Below are positions 26,095-34,929 of a stretch of 64,000 bases of DNA, one piece after another; within the stretch, counting starts at the first letter, position 1; each line of letters begins with the position of its first letter. Made by a program: the position numbers and the translations under genes. The notes beneath the pieces are model-generated. The model had not been told where the DNA came from and did no database searches. It saw nothing but the letters and a program-made list of their open reading frames with translations. The stretch comes from Aquificota bacterium (lineage in GTDB: Bacteria; Aquificota; Aquificia; Desulfurobacteriales; DQVG01), in the NCBI GenBank assembly GCA_027002265.1, contig JAMOTM010000077.1, positions 1 through 64,000 on the forward strand, in the 5' to 3' direction.

Positions 26095-27990
26095 GTGAGT
26101 CAAGAAAAACTTCTTAATCTGCTTAAAGTTCAAAAATGTATTTATCCTCCGGAAGATTTTGTAAAAAATGCAAATGTAAAAGATTATGAAGCTGAATATA
26201 AAAGATTTCTAGAAAATCCAGAGAAATTTTGGGAAGAAGTAGCAAATCAACTTTTTTGGTATAAAAAATGGGATAAGGTTCTTGAATGGAATTATCCTTA
26301 TGCTAAATGGTTTGTTGGAGGAAAAACAAATATTACTGTAAATGCCTTAGACAAAAATATAGAAAAAGGATTAAAAAATAAAGTAGCGTTTTTCTGGGAA
26401 GACGAATTTGGAAATGAGAAAGTTGTAACATATGGAGAGCTCTATAGACTTGTAAATAAAATAGCAAATGCTTTAAGAAGGGCTGGAGTAAAAAAAGGAG
26501 ATAGAGTTGTAATTTATATGCCTTTGGTAGTTGAACAAATTGCAGCTATGCTTGCGTGTGCAAGAATAGGAGCAATTCACTCCGTGGTATATGCTGGTTT
26601 TAGTGCTCCAGCTTTAAGACATAGAATTCAAGATGCAGAAGCAAAATTAGTAATAACAGCTGATGTTACTATAAGACGTGGAAGAGCTATTCCTTTAAAA
26701 CAGATTGTTGATGAAGCTATTAGAGATTTAGAATATGTAGAAAAAGTTGTCGTTTTAAGAAGATTACAACCCAAAGTGGATTTAATTGGAGAAAAAGAAG
26801 TTGATTTCTATGATTTTATAAAAGATGAAAGTAATTATTGCGAACCTGAAATCATGGATGCAGAAGATCCTTTATTTATTCTTTATACTTCGGGTTCAAC
26901 AGGTAAACCTAAAGGAGTTCTTCATACTACTGGTGGATATATGGTAGGAACATACTATTCTATGAAAACGGTTTTTGATTTAAAAGATTCAGATATTTAT
27001 TGGTGTACAGCAGATCCAGGATGGATTACAGGACATAGTTATATAGCTTATGGACCTCTTTTAGCAGGAGCAACTCAAGTTATAGCAGAAGGTGCACCTA
27101 ATTATCCTGATCCTGGCAGATGGTGGAGAATAATAGAAAAATATGGAGTTACTATCTTTTATACAGCTCCTACAGCTATTAGAATGTTTATGGCAGCTGG
27201 AGAAGAGTGGCCAAACAAATATGATTTATCATCTTTAAGACTTTTAGGTTCAGTTGGAGAACCTATAAATCCAGAAGCATGGCTTTGGTACTATAGAGTT
27301 ATCGGAAAAGAAAGATGTCCTATTGTAGATACTTGGTGGCAAACAGAAACAGGTTCTGTTATGATAACAACAATAGATTCTTTACCTATGAAACCTGGAA
27401 AAGCTGGAAAACCTGTTCCTGGTGTTATTGCAGATGTAGTAGATAAAAATGGAAATCCGGTTGAACCAAATAAAGGTGGATTTTTAGTAATTAAATATCC
27501 TTGGCCAACTATGATGAGAACTATTTATAAAGATAAGGAAAGATATGAAAAATATTGGAATACCATTCCAAATTGTTATTTTGCTGGAGACATTGCAACA
27601 AAGGACGAAGACGGTTATATCATGGTTCTTGGTAGAGCTGACGATGTTATCAATGTTTCTGGACATAGAATAGGAACTATGGAAGTAGAATCTGCTTTAG
27701 TTTCTCATCCTGCCGTAGCAGAAGCTGCAGTTATTGGAAAACCGCATCCTGTTAAAGGAGAAACTATAAAAGCATTTATAGTTCTAAGAAAAGATCATAA
27801 GCCTTCCGAAAAACTTATTGAAGATATAAAATATCATGTTAGAATGGAACTTGGAGCTTTAGCAGTTCCATCTGAAATAGAATTTGTAGACAAGCTTCCA
27901 AAAACTAGAAGTGGAAAAATAATGAGAAGAGTTTTAAAAGCTAAAGAACTAGGAATGGATCCCGGAGATTTATCTACTTTAGAAGAATAA
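26095..27990 (+). CDS. acs: Acetyl-CoA synthetase Acs
   Basis: AMP-forming acetate activation, 631 residues. ANL-superfamily motifs: YTSGSTGKPKGVLHTTGGY (A3), DTWWQTETG (A5), and the C-terminal lysine motif PKTRSGKIMRRVLK (A10), whose lysine is the usual acetylation site. The acetyl-CoA synthetase-specific N-terminal domain (FWEEVANQLFWYKKWDKVL) is present. The GTG start is set by an AGGAGGT ribosome site 8 nt upstream. It is a single gene closed by a strong terminator. It fits acetate assimilation or oxidation in an anaerobe. Confidence 0.96.
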   Translation: MSQEKLLNLLKVQKCIYPPEDFVKNANVKDYEAEYKRFLENPEKFWEEVANQLFWYKKWDKVLEWNYPYAKWFVGGKTNITVNALDKNIEKGLKNKVAFFWEDEFGNEKVVTYGELYRLVNKIANALRRAGVKKGDRVVIYMPLVVEQIAAMLACARIGAIHSVVYAGFSAPALRHRIQDAEAKLVITADVTIRRGRAIPLKQIVDEAIRDLEYVEKVVVLRRLQPKVDLIGEKEVDFYDFIKDESNYCEPEIMDAEDPLFILYTSGSTGKPKGVLHTTGGYMVGTYYSMKTVFDLKDSDIYWCTADPGWITGHSYIAYGPLLAGATQVIAEGAPNYPDPGRWWRIIEKYGVTIFYTAPTAIRMFMAAGEEWPNKYDLSSLRLLGSVGEPINPEAWLWYYRVIGKERCPIVDTWWQTETGSVMITTIDSLPMKPGKAGKPVPGVIADVVDKNGNPVEPNKGGFLVIKYPWPTMMRTIYKDKERYEKYWNTIPNCYFAGDIATKDEDGYIMVLGRADDVINVSGHRIGTMEVESALVSHPAVAEAAVIGKPHPVKGETIKAFIVLRKDHKPSEKLIEDIKYHVRMELGALAVPSEIEFVDKLPKTRSGKIMRRVLKAKELGMDPGDLSTLEE

Positions 27991-27996
27991 TACCTT

Positions 27997-28017
27997 GGGG
28001 CGTTTTCGCCCCATTTT
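27997..28017 (+). terminator. Intrinsic terminator after acs
   Basis: GGGGCG-TTTT-CGCCCC hairpin (27997-28012) followed by ATTTTACC, 6 nt after the acs stop codon. Confidence 0.85.
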
Positions 28018-28038
28018 ACCTTATAACAGAGAAAATAA

Positions 28039-29115
28039 ATGATATTAGTCTCAGGAAACTTTTTAAATGATACAAAAAATTTTTATCTTCTTTATCCAAA
28101 AAAAGTATATGTTAATGTTCCTCAAACATTTTTGAAAGATGCTTTAAATAATAACAAAGTTTATTTTATCCTTATATCTTTTGAAAAGAGCATAGAAAAA
28201 TATAAATATAATAAAAAAGAAAAAAGTTCTATTTTAAATATAAAAAATTTAGTTATTGAAATTAAGGGATTTGATAAAGTAAATTTAGAAAAATTAAAAA
28301 GGAATTTACTTAAAAAAGATTATGAAGTTGGATTTTTAAACTGGGAAATTCAAAAAAAGGAATATTTAAATTTAATAAAAAAAATAAAAGAGGAAATAAA
28401 AAAGGGGACATTTTATCAAGTAAATTTAACAAATAGAGCTAATTTCTCTTTTGAGAGGAAAAGTGAAAATGATCTTTTAAACTTATTTTTAAATTTTTAT
28501 AAAACTCAAAAAGTTCCTTATGCCTATTTAATTTCCTTAAAAGATTTTTTTATTATATCTGGAAGTATGGAACTTTTTTTAAAAAGAGAAAAAGAAAAAC
28601 TTCTTTCAGGTCCCATAAAAGGCACCATTTCCATAAAAGAAAGCATAAAAAATCTTTTTTCTGAAAAAGAAAAGAGCGAACATCTTATGATTGTAGATAT
28701 CATGAGAAATGACATAAATCTCATTGGAAAAGAAAAAAAAGTAGAGCTTTTTAAAGTAGAAAAATATTCCACACTTTACCATCTTGTTAGTTATATATAT
28801 GGAGAAAGCTTTTTAGATAACTATTTTATAATAGATAGAACCTTACCTGTGGCTTCAGTTACTGGAGCTCCAAAATATACAGCATGTAAATTTATTTTTG
28901 AAAATGAACCTTTTAATAGAGAAACTTATTGTGGAATTTCTATTTTGAAAATGTCAAAAGATTTCTTTGTTTCCTGTGTAAATATTCGTCATATTCTTGG
29001 AAAAGGAAATAAACTTTCTTACTTTTCCGGAGGAGGAATTGTTTATGATAGTTATCCGGAAAAAGAATGGGAAGAAATAAATTTAAAGATGAAAGCTTTC
29101 TTAAATGCTATTTAA
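28039..29115 (+). CDS. pabB: Aminodeoxychorismate synthase component I, PabB
   Basis: Chorismate-using enzyme of folate synthesis, 358 residues. The lysine in LSGPIKGTISIKES is the PabB-specific residue (TrpE has PIAGT at this place), which favours aminodeoxychorismate over anthranilate. LMIVDIMRNDI, VASVTGAPKYTA, YCGISI and YFSGGGIVYDS are the conserved catalytic stretches. The N-terminal domain is short and poorly conserved. The glutaminase PabA is not adjacent; the partner lyase PabC is at 35.9 kb. The 3' end overlaps the convergent hydE by 8 bp. Confidence 0.9.
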   Translation: MILVSGNFLNDTKNFYLLYPKKVYVNVPQTFLKDALNNNKVYFILISFEKSIEKYKYNKKEKSSILNIKNLVIEIKGFDKVNLEKLKRNLLKKDYEVGFLNWEIQKKEYLNLIKKIKEEIKKGTFYQVNLTNRANFSFERKSENDLLNLFLNFYKTQKVPYAYLISLKDFFIISGSMELFLKREKEKLLSGPIKGTISIKESIKNLFSEKEKSEHLMIVDIMRNDINLIGKEKKVELFKVEKYSTLYHLVSYIYGESFLDNYFIIDRTLPVASVTGAPKYTACKFIFENEPFNRETYCGISILKMSKDFFVSCVNIRHILGKGNKLSYFSGGGIVYDSYPEKEWEEINLKMKAFLNAI

Positions 29116-30160
29116 AATTTCTAATATAATAGGAAATTGGATTTCCATATCTTTCTAGTACTGGAATAAAAGAAGCTTTTAAGGTACCATCATAAAACTT
29201 CTCATGCTCGGAAAAATATTTATTTTCATATAAAGCATAAAGCTTTTTTTCTTTTGAAGGCGTAAAGACAGGCATAATAACATTTGCTCCAGCCTTAAAG
29301 GCAAAATTCAAAACTTCTTCAAGAGGAAAAAATTTTGTTCCAAGCGTTATTAAAGCTGTTGAAGCTACTATATTTGGAGTTTTTAATAAAATTCTAAAAA
29401 TAGCAATAAGTTTTATATTTAAAAAAAATCTATCCTTTTCATTTAAAATTTTTACTCCCTTTTCTAAAAGGTTAAAAAGTTTTGTGTATTTTTGAGGTAT
29501 ATAAGGGCCTATTCCTATCATATCTGGTTTTAGTTTTTGTATTAGCCGTATGTCTTTATATAGATTTAAAGGATTATCAAAAGGTAAACCAACTAAAAAT
29601 CCAGTTCCCACTTGATACCCAATTTCCTTTAAAGTATACAGGGTTTTAATTCTATTTTCATAACTATGAAGATTATCTTTATAGTGGTAAAGATAATACC
29701 TTTTGGGAGTTGCCACTTCAAATCTAAGTAAGTAACGCCTTGCTCCAAGTGAAAAGAGATCCTTTAAAATTTTTTTTGGGAGCTCTCCTAAAGATAAAGT
29801 AATTTCAAAATTATATTTACTTTTAGCTAAAGTAACTATCTTTTTTAAAAATTCAAAATGTTTTTTAGAAATAATTTCTCCACTTTGAATGGCAACAGAG
29901 GTATATTTTAAATTTTTAACCTTTTCAAAAATTTTTTTCAAAGTTTCTAAGTTTATATAATACCTTTTAAGATTTTTATTTTCTCTATTTACTCCGCAAT
30001 AAAAACAAGCTTTTTGACATATATTTGATATTTCTATTAAAGCTCTAAAAAAAACATATCTTCCGCTATAGTATTTTCTTACTTTATAAGCTTCTTCTAA
30101 GAGATCCTTAGGAATTTCTTTAGTTTTTAATAAGGATAAAATTTCATTTTTTGAAAGCAT
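29108..30160 (-). CDS. hydE: [FeFe] hydrogenase H-cluster maturase HydE (radical SAM)
   Basis: Radical SAM enzyme needed to build the di-iron subsite of the H-cluster. The SAM cluster motif is ICQKACFYCG (CxxxCxxC). NRENKNLKRY, SGE, LSLGELP, YLLRFEVATPKRY, GTGFLVGLPFD and IGIGPYIP all follow the Thermotoga maritima HydE pattern. An upstream in-frame ATG at 30208 would overlap the preceding gene by 65 bp. The internal ATG at 30160 gives 350 residues, matching known HydE (about 348), and has a GGAAAG ribosome site. It overlaps the upstream radical SAM gene by 17 bp. Third gene of yidC-(radical SAM)-hydE. Confidence 0.87.
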   Translation of the reverse strand: MLSKNEILSLLKTKEIPKDLLEEAYKVRKYYSGRYVFFRALIEISNICQKACFYCGVNRENKNLKRYYINLETLKKIFEKVKNLKYTSVAIQSGEIISKKHFEFLKKIVTLAKSKYNFEITLSLGELPKKILKDLFSLGARRYLLRFEVATPKRYYLYHYKDNLHSYENRIKTLYTLKEIGYQVGTGFLVGLPFDNPLNLYKDIRLIQKLKPDMIGIGPYIPQKYTKLFNLLEKGVKILNEKDRFFLNIKLIAIFRILLKTPNIVASTALITLGTKFFPLEEVLNFAFKAGANVIMPVFTPSKEKKLYALYENKYFSEHEKFYDGTLKASFIPVLERYGNPISYYIRNFK

Positions 30161-31076
30161 TTTCAGAGCTTTCCAAATATTTTCCCTGATATAAACCTTT
30201 TTTTTCAAAAGTTTTTTTAATAGTATTTAAAACTTTCATTTTTTCTTTAAAAGAACACCAGGAAGGGGCTATTAAAATATCCTCGGGTGCTTCTCCTGTT
30301 ACTCTTTGAATAACTATGTTTTTTGGAAGATAAGCTATAAAGTCTGTTACTAAATCTGCATATTCTTCTAAAGAAAATAAAGGAAATTTTTCTTTCTTAT
30401 AAATCTCGGCTAAAGGAGTATCTTTTAAAATATGAAGAGGATGAATTTTTATTCCATCTATAGGTAAAGTAGATAAAATTTTTGCTGTTTCTAACATTTC
30501 TTCCTTTGTTTCAGTGGGAAATCCTAAAATAATGTGCGTACATACATTTATCTTAGGAAATTTATTTTTTGTTAAGAAAAGTGCTTTTAAAAAATCACTA
30601 AAATAATGCCCTCTATTTATCCACTTTAAAGTTTTAAAATGTGGACTTTGAAGTCCATATTCTATCCAAACTAGATAGTTATCTGTGTAGGAATTTATAA
30701 GATTTAAAATATCTTCATTTACACAGTCTGGACGTGTTCCTATTATAATTCCTACAACTTCAGGATATTTTTTTATAAGATCATATTTCCTTTTTAAATT
30801 TTCTATAGTATCAAAAGTATTTGTATAACTTTGAAAATAAACTAGAAATTTTTTTGCTTTGTATCTTTTTTTTGCAAATTCTATACCTTTTTCTATTTGT
30901 TTTTCCAAAGGAAGTTTTTCCTTATAAGAAGAACCTTGATAGCAGTATATACAACCTTTTTGTCCATTTAAACGATTCGGACAAGTAAAACCTGCATCTA
31001 CTGGAATCCTTTGAACTCTTTCCCCAAATATATCTTTTAAATATTTATTAAAGCTATAGTAGTATTCCTTTTCCAT
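30144..31076 (-). CDS. Radical SAM protein of the TIGR01212/YhcC family
   Basis: 310 residues. It begins YYYSFNKYLKDIFGERVQRIPVDAGFTCPNR, with the SAM-cluster cysteines spaced as FTCPNRLNGQKGCIYC (C-x9-C-x2-C), the hallmark of this family. YGLQS, NRGHYF, CTHIILGFPTET and IKIHPLHILKDTPLA are also typical. The role of the family is not firmly established; a link to tRNA or ribosome chemistry has been suggested for some members. It starts 3 bp after the yidC stop and overlaps hydE, so translation is probably coupled. Confidence 0.86.
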   Translation of the reverse strand: MEKEYYYSFNKYLKDIFGERVQRIPVDAGFTCPNRLNGQKGCIYCYQGSSYKEKLPLEKQIEKGIEFAKKRYKAKKFLVYFQSYTNTFDTIENLKRKYDLIKKYPEVVGIIIGTRPDCVNEDILNLINSYTDNYLVWIEYGLQSPHFKTLKWINRGHYFSDFLKALFLTKNKFPKINVCTHIILGFPTETKEEMLETAKILSTLPIDGIKIHPLHILKDTPLAEIYKKEKFPLFSLEEYADLVTDFIAYLPKNIVIQRVTGEAPEDILIAPSWCSFKEKMKVLNTIKKTFEKKGLYQGKYLESSENAFKK

Positions 31077-31079
31077 ATT

Positions 31080-32519
31080 TTAATCTTCTTCCTTTATTAA
31101 AAACTTTTCAATAAGAATATTTTGTAGGATATTTACATAGTTATTTACAACCCAATATAAAACTAGTCCTGCTGGAAAAGTTGCAAACATAATAGTAAAT
31201 ATTATTGCCATTATATAATTCATATTTTTTGCCATTTGATCTTGTTGAGTTTGACTTTGTGATACTCCGGGCATAAGTTTTGAAGAAAAAAGCATAGATA
31301 TACCAAATAAGATAGGTAAAATAAAGTAAGGATCTGGCGAAGCTAAATCTGGAATCCATAAAAAGCTTGCACCTTTAAGTTCCACGGCATTATAAAAAAG
31401 TTCATATAAAGCAAAGAAAATTGGTATTTGAAGTAAAATTGGAAGACAACCTGAAAATGGATTTGCCCCAATTTCCTTATAAACTTTCATCATTTCTTGT
31501 TGCATTTTCATTGGATCTGAAGCGTATTTCTTTTGAATTTCTTGAATTTTAGGAGCAAGTTTTTGCATATTTTTCATGCCAACATAGCTTTTATAAACAA
31601 GGGGAGTAAGAAGAATTCTAATTATTATTGTAAATATAATAATATCTAAACCCCAATTTGGAATATATTTATGTAAAAATAAGAAAAACTTTAAAAAAGC
31701 TTTGGCTAAAAAGCCAAAAATACCAAAATCTATAGCATCTTCCATATTATATTTTTCTAAAAGAGTATAGAATTTAGGTCCAGAAAATACTAAATTGTTT
31801 TCTTTTAATTTATTTAAAACATAACTTTTATTATCTTTTTTACTAATAATAGCATCCGTAAAATCATTTAAAGGATTTAAAGCCATAAGGAAATATTTAC
31901 TATCTTCTCCCGCCCAATCTACAAAGGTGTATCTCTGGGAATAGGTTATATCGTTAGGATCTATTCTTAATACTTTATTTTCAAGCTTTAAAATAGGACC
32001 TAAATGTCCCCTATTTTCATTAATTTTTTTGGGAAGCTCCGGAATAAGTACGTAAGCTTTCTTCAAATTGCTATCAAAGTTTATAGTGTAATCTTTATTA
32101 AAAATAAATTTTTTATAGTAAGTTTTATTATCTACACTTGTTTTACATATAAGCTTTACTTTAGCATTTTCTTTATTTAGAGAACAACTAAAAAGAGCAT
32201 TATTTATTCTTTTATCAAAAGTTTTATTTAAAGTATAAAGTTCAAAGGGATAATTTGAAAAATTTTTATCAACAAGATCTATTTTATATTTATATATATA
32301 AAAAGAGGTTAATTTAGCTCCTTTTAAATCTATAGTAGCTTTATAATTTTTTGTATCTATTTCTATTTTTTTATTAGAAGTTAAAGATTCTACAAGAATC
32401 TGTGAAGTTTTTATATTTAAATTTTGCTTTGTATTTTTAGGTTTTTGAATCATATTAAGGATAAAAATAACTGCCAAGGCTATTAAAAAACCTTGGAGAA
32501 AAGATTTTAAAAAATTCAT
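31080..32519 (-). CDS. yidC: Membrane protein insertase YidC/Oxa1
   Basis: Inserts and folds inner-membrane proteins with or without Sec. 479 residues: an N-terminal membrane anchor (about 7-21), a large periplasmic beta-sandwich domain (about 30-250, diverged), and the conserved five-helix insertase domain starting near NWGLDIIIFTIIIRILLTPL. The arginine of IRILLTPL is the family's hydrophilic-groove arginine. GANPFSGCLPILLQIPIFFALYE is the second signature. Unusually it is not beside rnpA/rpmH but leads a radical SAM/hydE operon. AGGAGG precedes the ATG. Confidence 0.94.
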   Translation of the reverse strand: MNFLKSFLQGFLIALAVIFILNMIQKPKNTKQNLNIKTSQILVESLTSNKKIEIDTKNYKATIDLKGAKLTSFYIYKYKIDLVDKNFSNYPFELYTLNKTFDKRINNALFSCSLNKENAKVKLICKTSVDNKTYYKKFIFNKDYTINFDSNLKKAYVLIPELPKKINENRGHLGPILKLENKVLRIDPNDITYSQRYTFVDWAGEDSKYFLMALNPLNDFTDAIISKKDNKSYVLNKLKENNLVFSGPKFYTLLEKYNMEDAIDFGIFGFLAKAFLKFFLFLHKYIPNWGLDIIIFTIIIRILLTPLVYKSYVGMKNMQKLAPKIQEIQKKYASDPMKMQQEMMKVYKEIGANPFSGCLPILLQIPIFFALYELFYNAVELKGASFLWIPDLASPDPYFILPILFGISMLFSSKLMPGVSQSQTQQDQMAKNMNYIMAIIFTIMFATFPAGLVLYWVVNNYVNILQNILIEKFLIKEED

Positions 32520-32647
32520 ACTTTCCTCCTAAATTTACTTGAAATTTTTGATAATGTATGATAACAAATTTTTGGAGCTTCTTTTAAGCTATGTTAAAAT
32601 TCTGTTTAATTTAAATTCTTTTAAATTATTATATTTAGAGGCTTTTA

Positions 32648-33121
32648 ATGCTAGAAAAATTAAATATAAAACCAAAAATTTTGTATTTTTTTGGAGTTAC
32701 TTTTATATGTTTTTTATTTTCTCTAAACTTTTTTTTATCTTCTAAAAGTAATTTTAAAAAAATTTTATATAGAAATTATATGTATCTAAATCAAGCTTAT
32801 GAAATATTTTCTTTTTATCAAAGAAATGAAGGAATTTTAAGAGTTTTAAAGAAAGATTTAGATATAAATAATGTTTTATCTAATCTTAAAATAAGTGTAA
32901 TAGATACCTCGCTTTTATATTCCAAAAAAATAAATCCTTATTTAGAAGAACAAAAATATAAAATTCGTTTTAAAACTCAAAATTTAAATAATATTTCCAA
33001 ACTTTTAGATATATTAAAAAATAAATACTTTGTTTCTTTAAGTAAACTAAAAATATCTAGACTTCAGAATAATATTTACGTAGTTTCTTTAGAAATAAAA
33101 AAATATAGAATTAAAAACTAA
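32648..33121 (+). CDS. Single-span membrane protein, PilO/GspM-like in shape
   Basis: Unrecognised 157-residue protein. A basic N-terminus leads to one membrane helix (about 12-31), a helical stalk, and a C-terminal region with two alternating beta/alpha units (YKIRFKTQNLNNISKLLDILKNK and VSLSKLKISRLQNNIYVVSLEI). This is the shape of PilO or GspM of type IV pilus/type II secretion systems, but no sequence motif proves it and no pilus genes are nearby. AGAGG precedes the ATG. hisE follows after 20 bp. Confidence 0.5.
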   Translation: MLEKLNIKPKILYFFGVTFICFLFSLNFFLSSKSNFKKILYRNYMYLNQAYEIFSFYQRNEGILRVLKKDLDINNVLSNLKISVIDTSLLYSKKINPYLEEQKYKIRFKTQNLNNISKLLDILKNKYFVSLSKLKISRLQNNIYVVSLEIKKYRIKN

Positions 33122-33141
33122 AGCTTTAATGTGGAGGAGAA

Positions 33142-33468
33142 ATGTTTCTAGAAGATCTTGAAAAAATTTTGGAAAAGAGAATAGAGGAATTTCAAAAAAA
33201 TAAGGATAAACCTCTAGACGAGCTCAGAAAACTTTCCTATACAATGTATATTTTAAAAAAGGGAGAAGATAAAATTATTCAAAAATTTGGAGAGGAAGCT
33301 ATAGAAACTTTAATTGAATTTAAAAACAAAAATAAAGATCGTATTATTTATGAGACTTGTGATTTACTTTACTTTTTAACCTTGCTTTTAAAATTAAATA
33401 ATATATCTTGGAAAGAAATTTTAAAGGAGCTTGAAAGTCGCCATGGAAAAAAGAGTAAAAATACTTAA
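33142..33468 (+). CDS. hisE: Phosphoribosyl-ATP pyrophosphatase HisE
   Basis: Second step of histidine synthesis. 108 residues in the all-alpha MazG-like fold. Metal-binding acidic residues lie in KFGEEAIETLIEFKN and YETCDLLYFLTLLLKL, and the end ESRHGKK is typical of HisE. It is encoded separately from hisI. The ribosome site is GGAGGAG. The 3' end overlaps the next gene by 26 bp. Confidence 0.9.
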   Translation: MFLEDLEKILEKRIEEFQKNKDKPLDELRKLSYTMYILKKGEDKIIQKFGEEAIETLIEFKNKNKDRIIYETCDLLYFLTLLLKLNNISWKEILKELESRHGKKSKNT

Positions 33469-34825
33469 TACTTTAAAACAAATTTTTGATAAAGAAGATA
33501 TCTTAGTAGATAATGCTTCATTAGAAACTTATAGCTATGATGCTACTCCTTTTTTAAAAGGCGAAAAACCGTTAGTTGTAGTTTTTCCCAGAAATGAAAA
33601 ACAAGTTCAAGAGCTTGTGAAATTTGCATCTAAAGAAAATATTCCTCTTTATCCAAGAGGGTCGGGAAGTGGACTTACGGGTGGAGCTTTACCTACAAAA
33701 AAAGGTATTGTAGTTTCCTTTGAAAAAATGAATAAAGTGCATTTTATAGATGAGGAAGAACTTGTTGCTTTAGTAGAACCCGGAGTTATTACTTACAACT
33801 TTCAAAAGGAGGCAGAAAAAAAAGGTCTTTTTTATCCTCCAGATCCCTCAAGTTATAAATATTCTTCTATTGGGGGAAATATAGCCGAAAATGCTGGAGG
33901 ACCAAGATGTGTAAAGTATGGAGTAACAAAAGATTATGTTTTAGATTTAGAATGTGTTTTTGCAGATGGAACTTTAACTAATGTAGGTTCTAAAACTATA
34001 AAGTGGGTATCTGGTTATAACTTAAAAGATATTATTGTTGGAAGTGAGGGAACCTTAGCCTTAATTACAAAAGCTTATTTAAAACTTATTCCTCTTCCTG
34101 AAACAAGAAAAACTGCTCTTTTTGCTTTTGAAAAAGTAGAAGATGCAGCTAAAACTGTTTTTGAAATTTTTAAAAGTAGAGTTATTCCTTCAGCTTTAGA
34201 ATTTTTAGACGAGCCTTCTTTGGAAGCTATAAAAAATTATGTAGACTTACCTTATTTAAAAGATGAAAAAATAAAAACCATTTTAATTGTTGAAACAGAT
34301 GGGTATGAGGAAGGTGCAAAAAAAGATATGGAAAAATGTATAAGTGTAGCAAAGGGAAATAATGCAATAGATATTATCTTTGCAAAAAATAATGAGGAAG
34401 CTGAACTTATTTGGAAAGCAAGAAGAAGTTTATCCCCAGCTATTATGAAATTAAAACCCTATAAGGTTAATGAAGATATTGTAGTTCCAAGAAAAAAACT
34501 TGTAGACGCTTTAAAAGGAGCTTACGAGATTGCAAAAGAGTTTAATCTTTTAGTAGTTTGTTTTGGCCATGCTGGAGATGGAAATATTCATGTTAATTTC
34601 TTATATGAGGAAGGTGAAGAAGATAAAGTTGAAAAAGCTGTAGAAAAGCTTTTCAAATACGTTATCAGCTTAGGAGGAGCAATTTCCGGAGAACATGGTA
34701 TAGGACTTACAAAGGCAAAATTTTTACCTTTAGAAGTAAAAGAAGCTTACTATAAAATGAAGGACATAAAAAAAGCGTTAGATCCACAAAATATTTTAAA
34801 TCCAGGAAAAATCTTTTTATTTTAA
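33443..34825 (+). CDS. FAD-linked oxidase, glycolate/D-lactate dehydrogenase GlcD family
   Basis: Flavoprotein 2-hydroxyacid dehydrogenase, about 460 residues. The PCMH FAD-binding domain is seen in PLVVVFPRNEKQVQEL, YPRGSGSGLTGGALP and SSIGGNIAENAGGPRCVKYG. The C-terminal catalytic domain has CFGHAGDGNIHVNF and GGAISGEHGIGLTKA, with ALDPQNILNPGK at the end. An upstream TTG at 33431 is possible but lies too close to its ribosome site, so I use the ATG at 33443, inside hisE. No GlcE/GlcF or LldE-type iron-sulfur partner is adjacent. Confidence 0.88.
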   Translation: MEKRVKILNTLKQIFDKEDILVDNASLETYSYDATPFLKGEKPLVVVFPRNEKQVQELVKFASKENIPLYPRGSGSGLTGGALPTKKGIVVSFEKMNKVHFIDEEELVALVEPGVITYNFQKEAEKKGLFYPPDPSSYKYSSIGGNIAENAGGPRCVKYGVTKDYVLDLECVFADGTLTNVGSKTIKWVSGYNLKDIIVGSEGTLALITKAYLKLIPLPETRKTALFAFEKVEDAAKTVFEIFKSRVIPSALEFLDEPSLEAIKNYVDLPYLKDEKIKTILIVETDGYEEGAKKDMEKCISVAKGNNAIDIIFAKNNEEAELIWKARRSLSPAIMKLKPYKVNEDIVVPRKKLVDALKGAYEIAKEFNLLVVCFGHAGDGNIHVNFLYEEGEEDKVEKAVEKLFKYVISLGGAISGEHGIGLTKAKFLPLEVKEAYYKMKDIKKALDPQNILNPGKIFLF

Positions 34826-34929
34826 AAATATAATTTTTTATTTAAAAATTTGAATTATGATATAATCCTTAAAGATGGTGAAGTTGTAAATTTTTAACAG
34901 GGTTTTACACTTTTCAAGGAGGTTAGGAT

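Noticed and set aside
32539-32745. Plus-strand frame of 68 codons before the PilO-like gene
   Set aside because: It overlaps the better supported gene starting at 32648 with its own AGAGG site; the residues are a run of Leu/Phe/Lys from AT-rich DNA.
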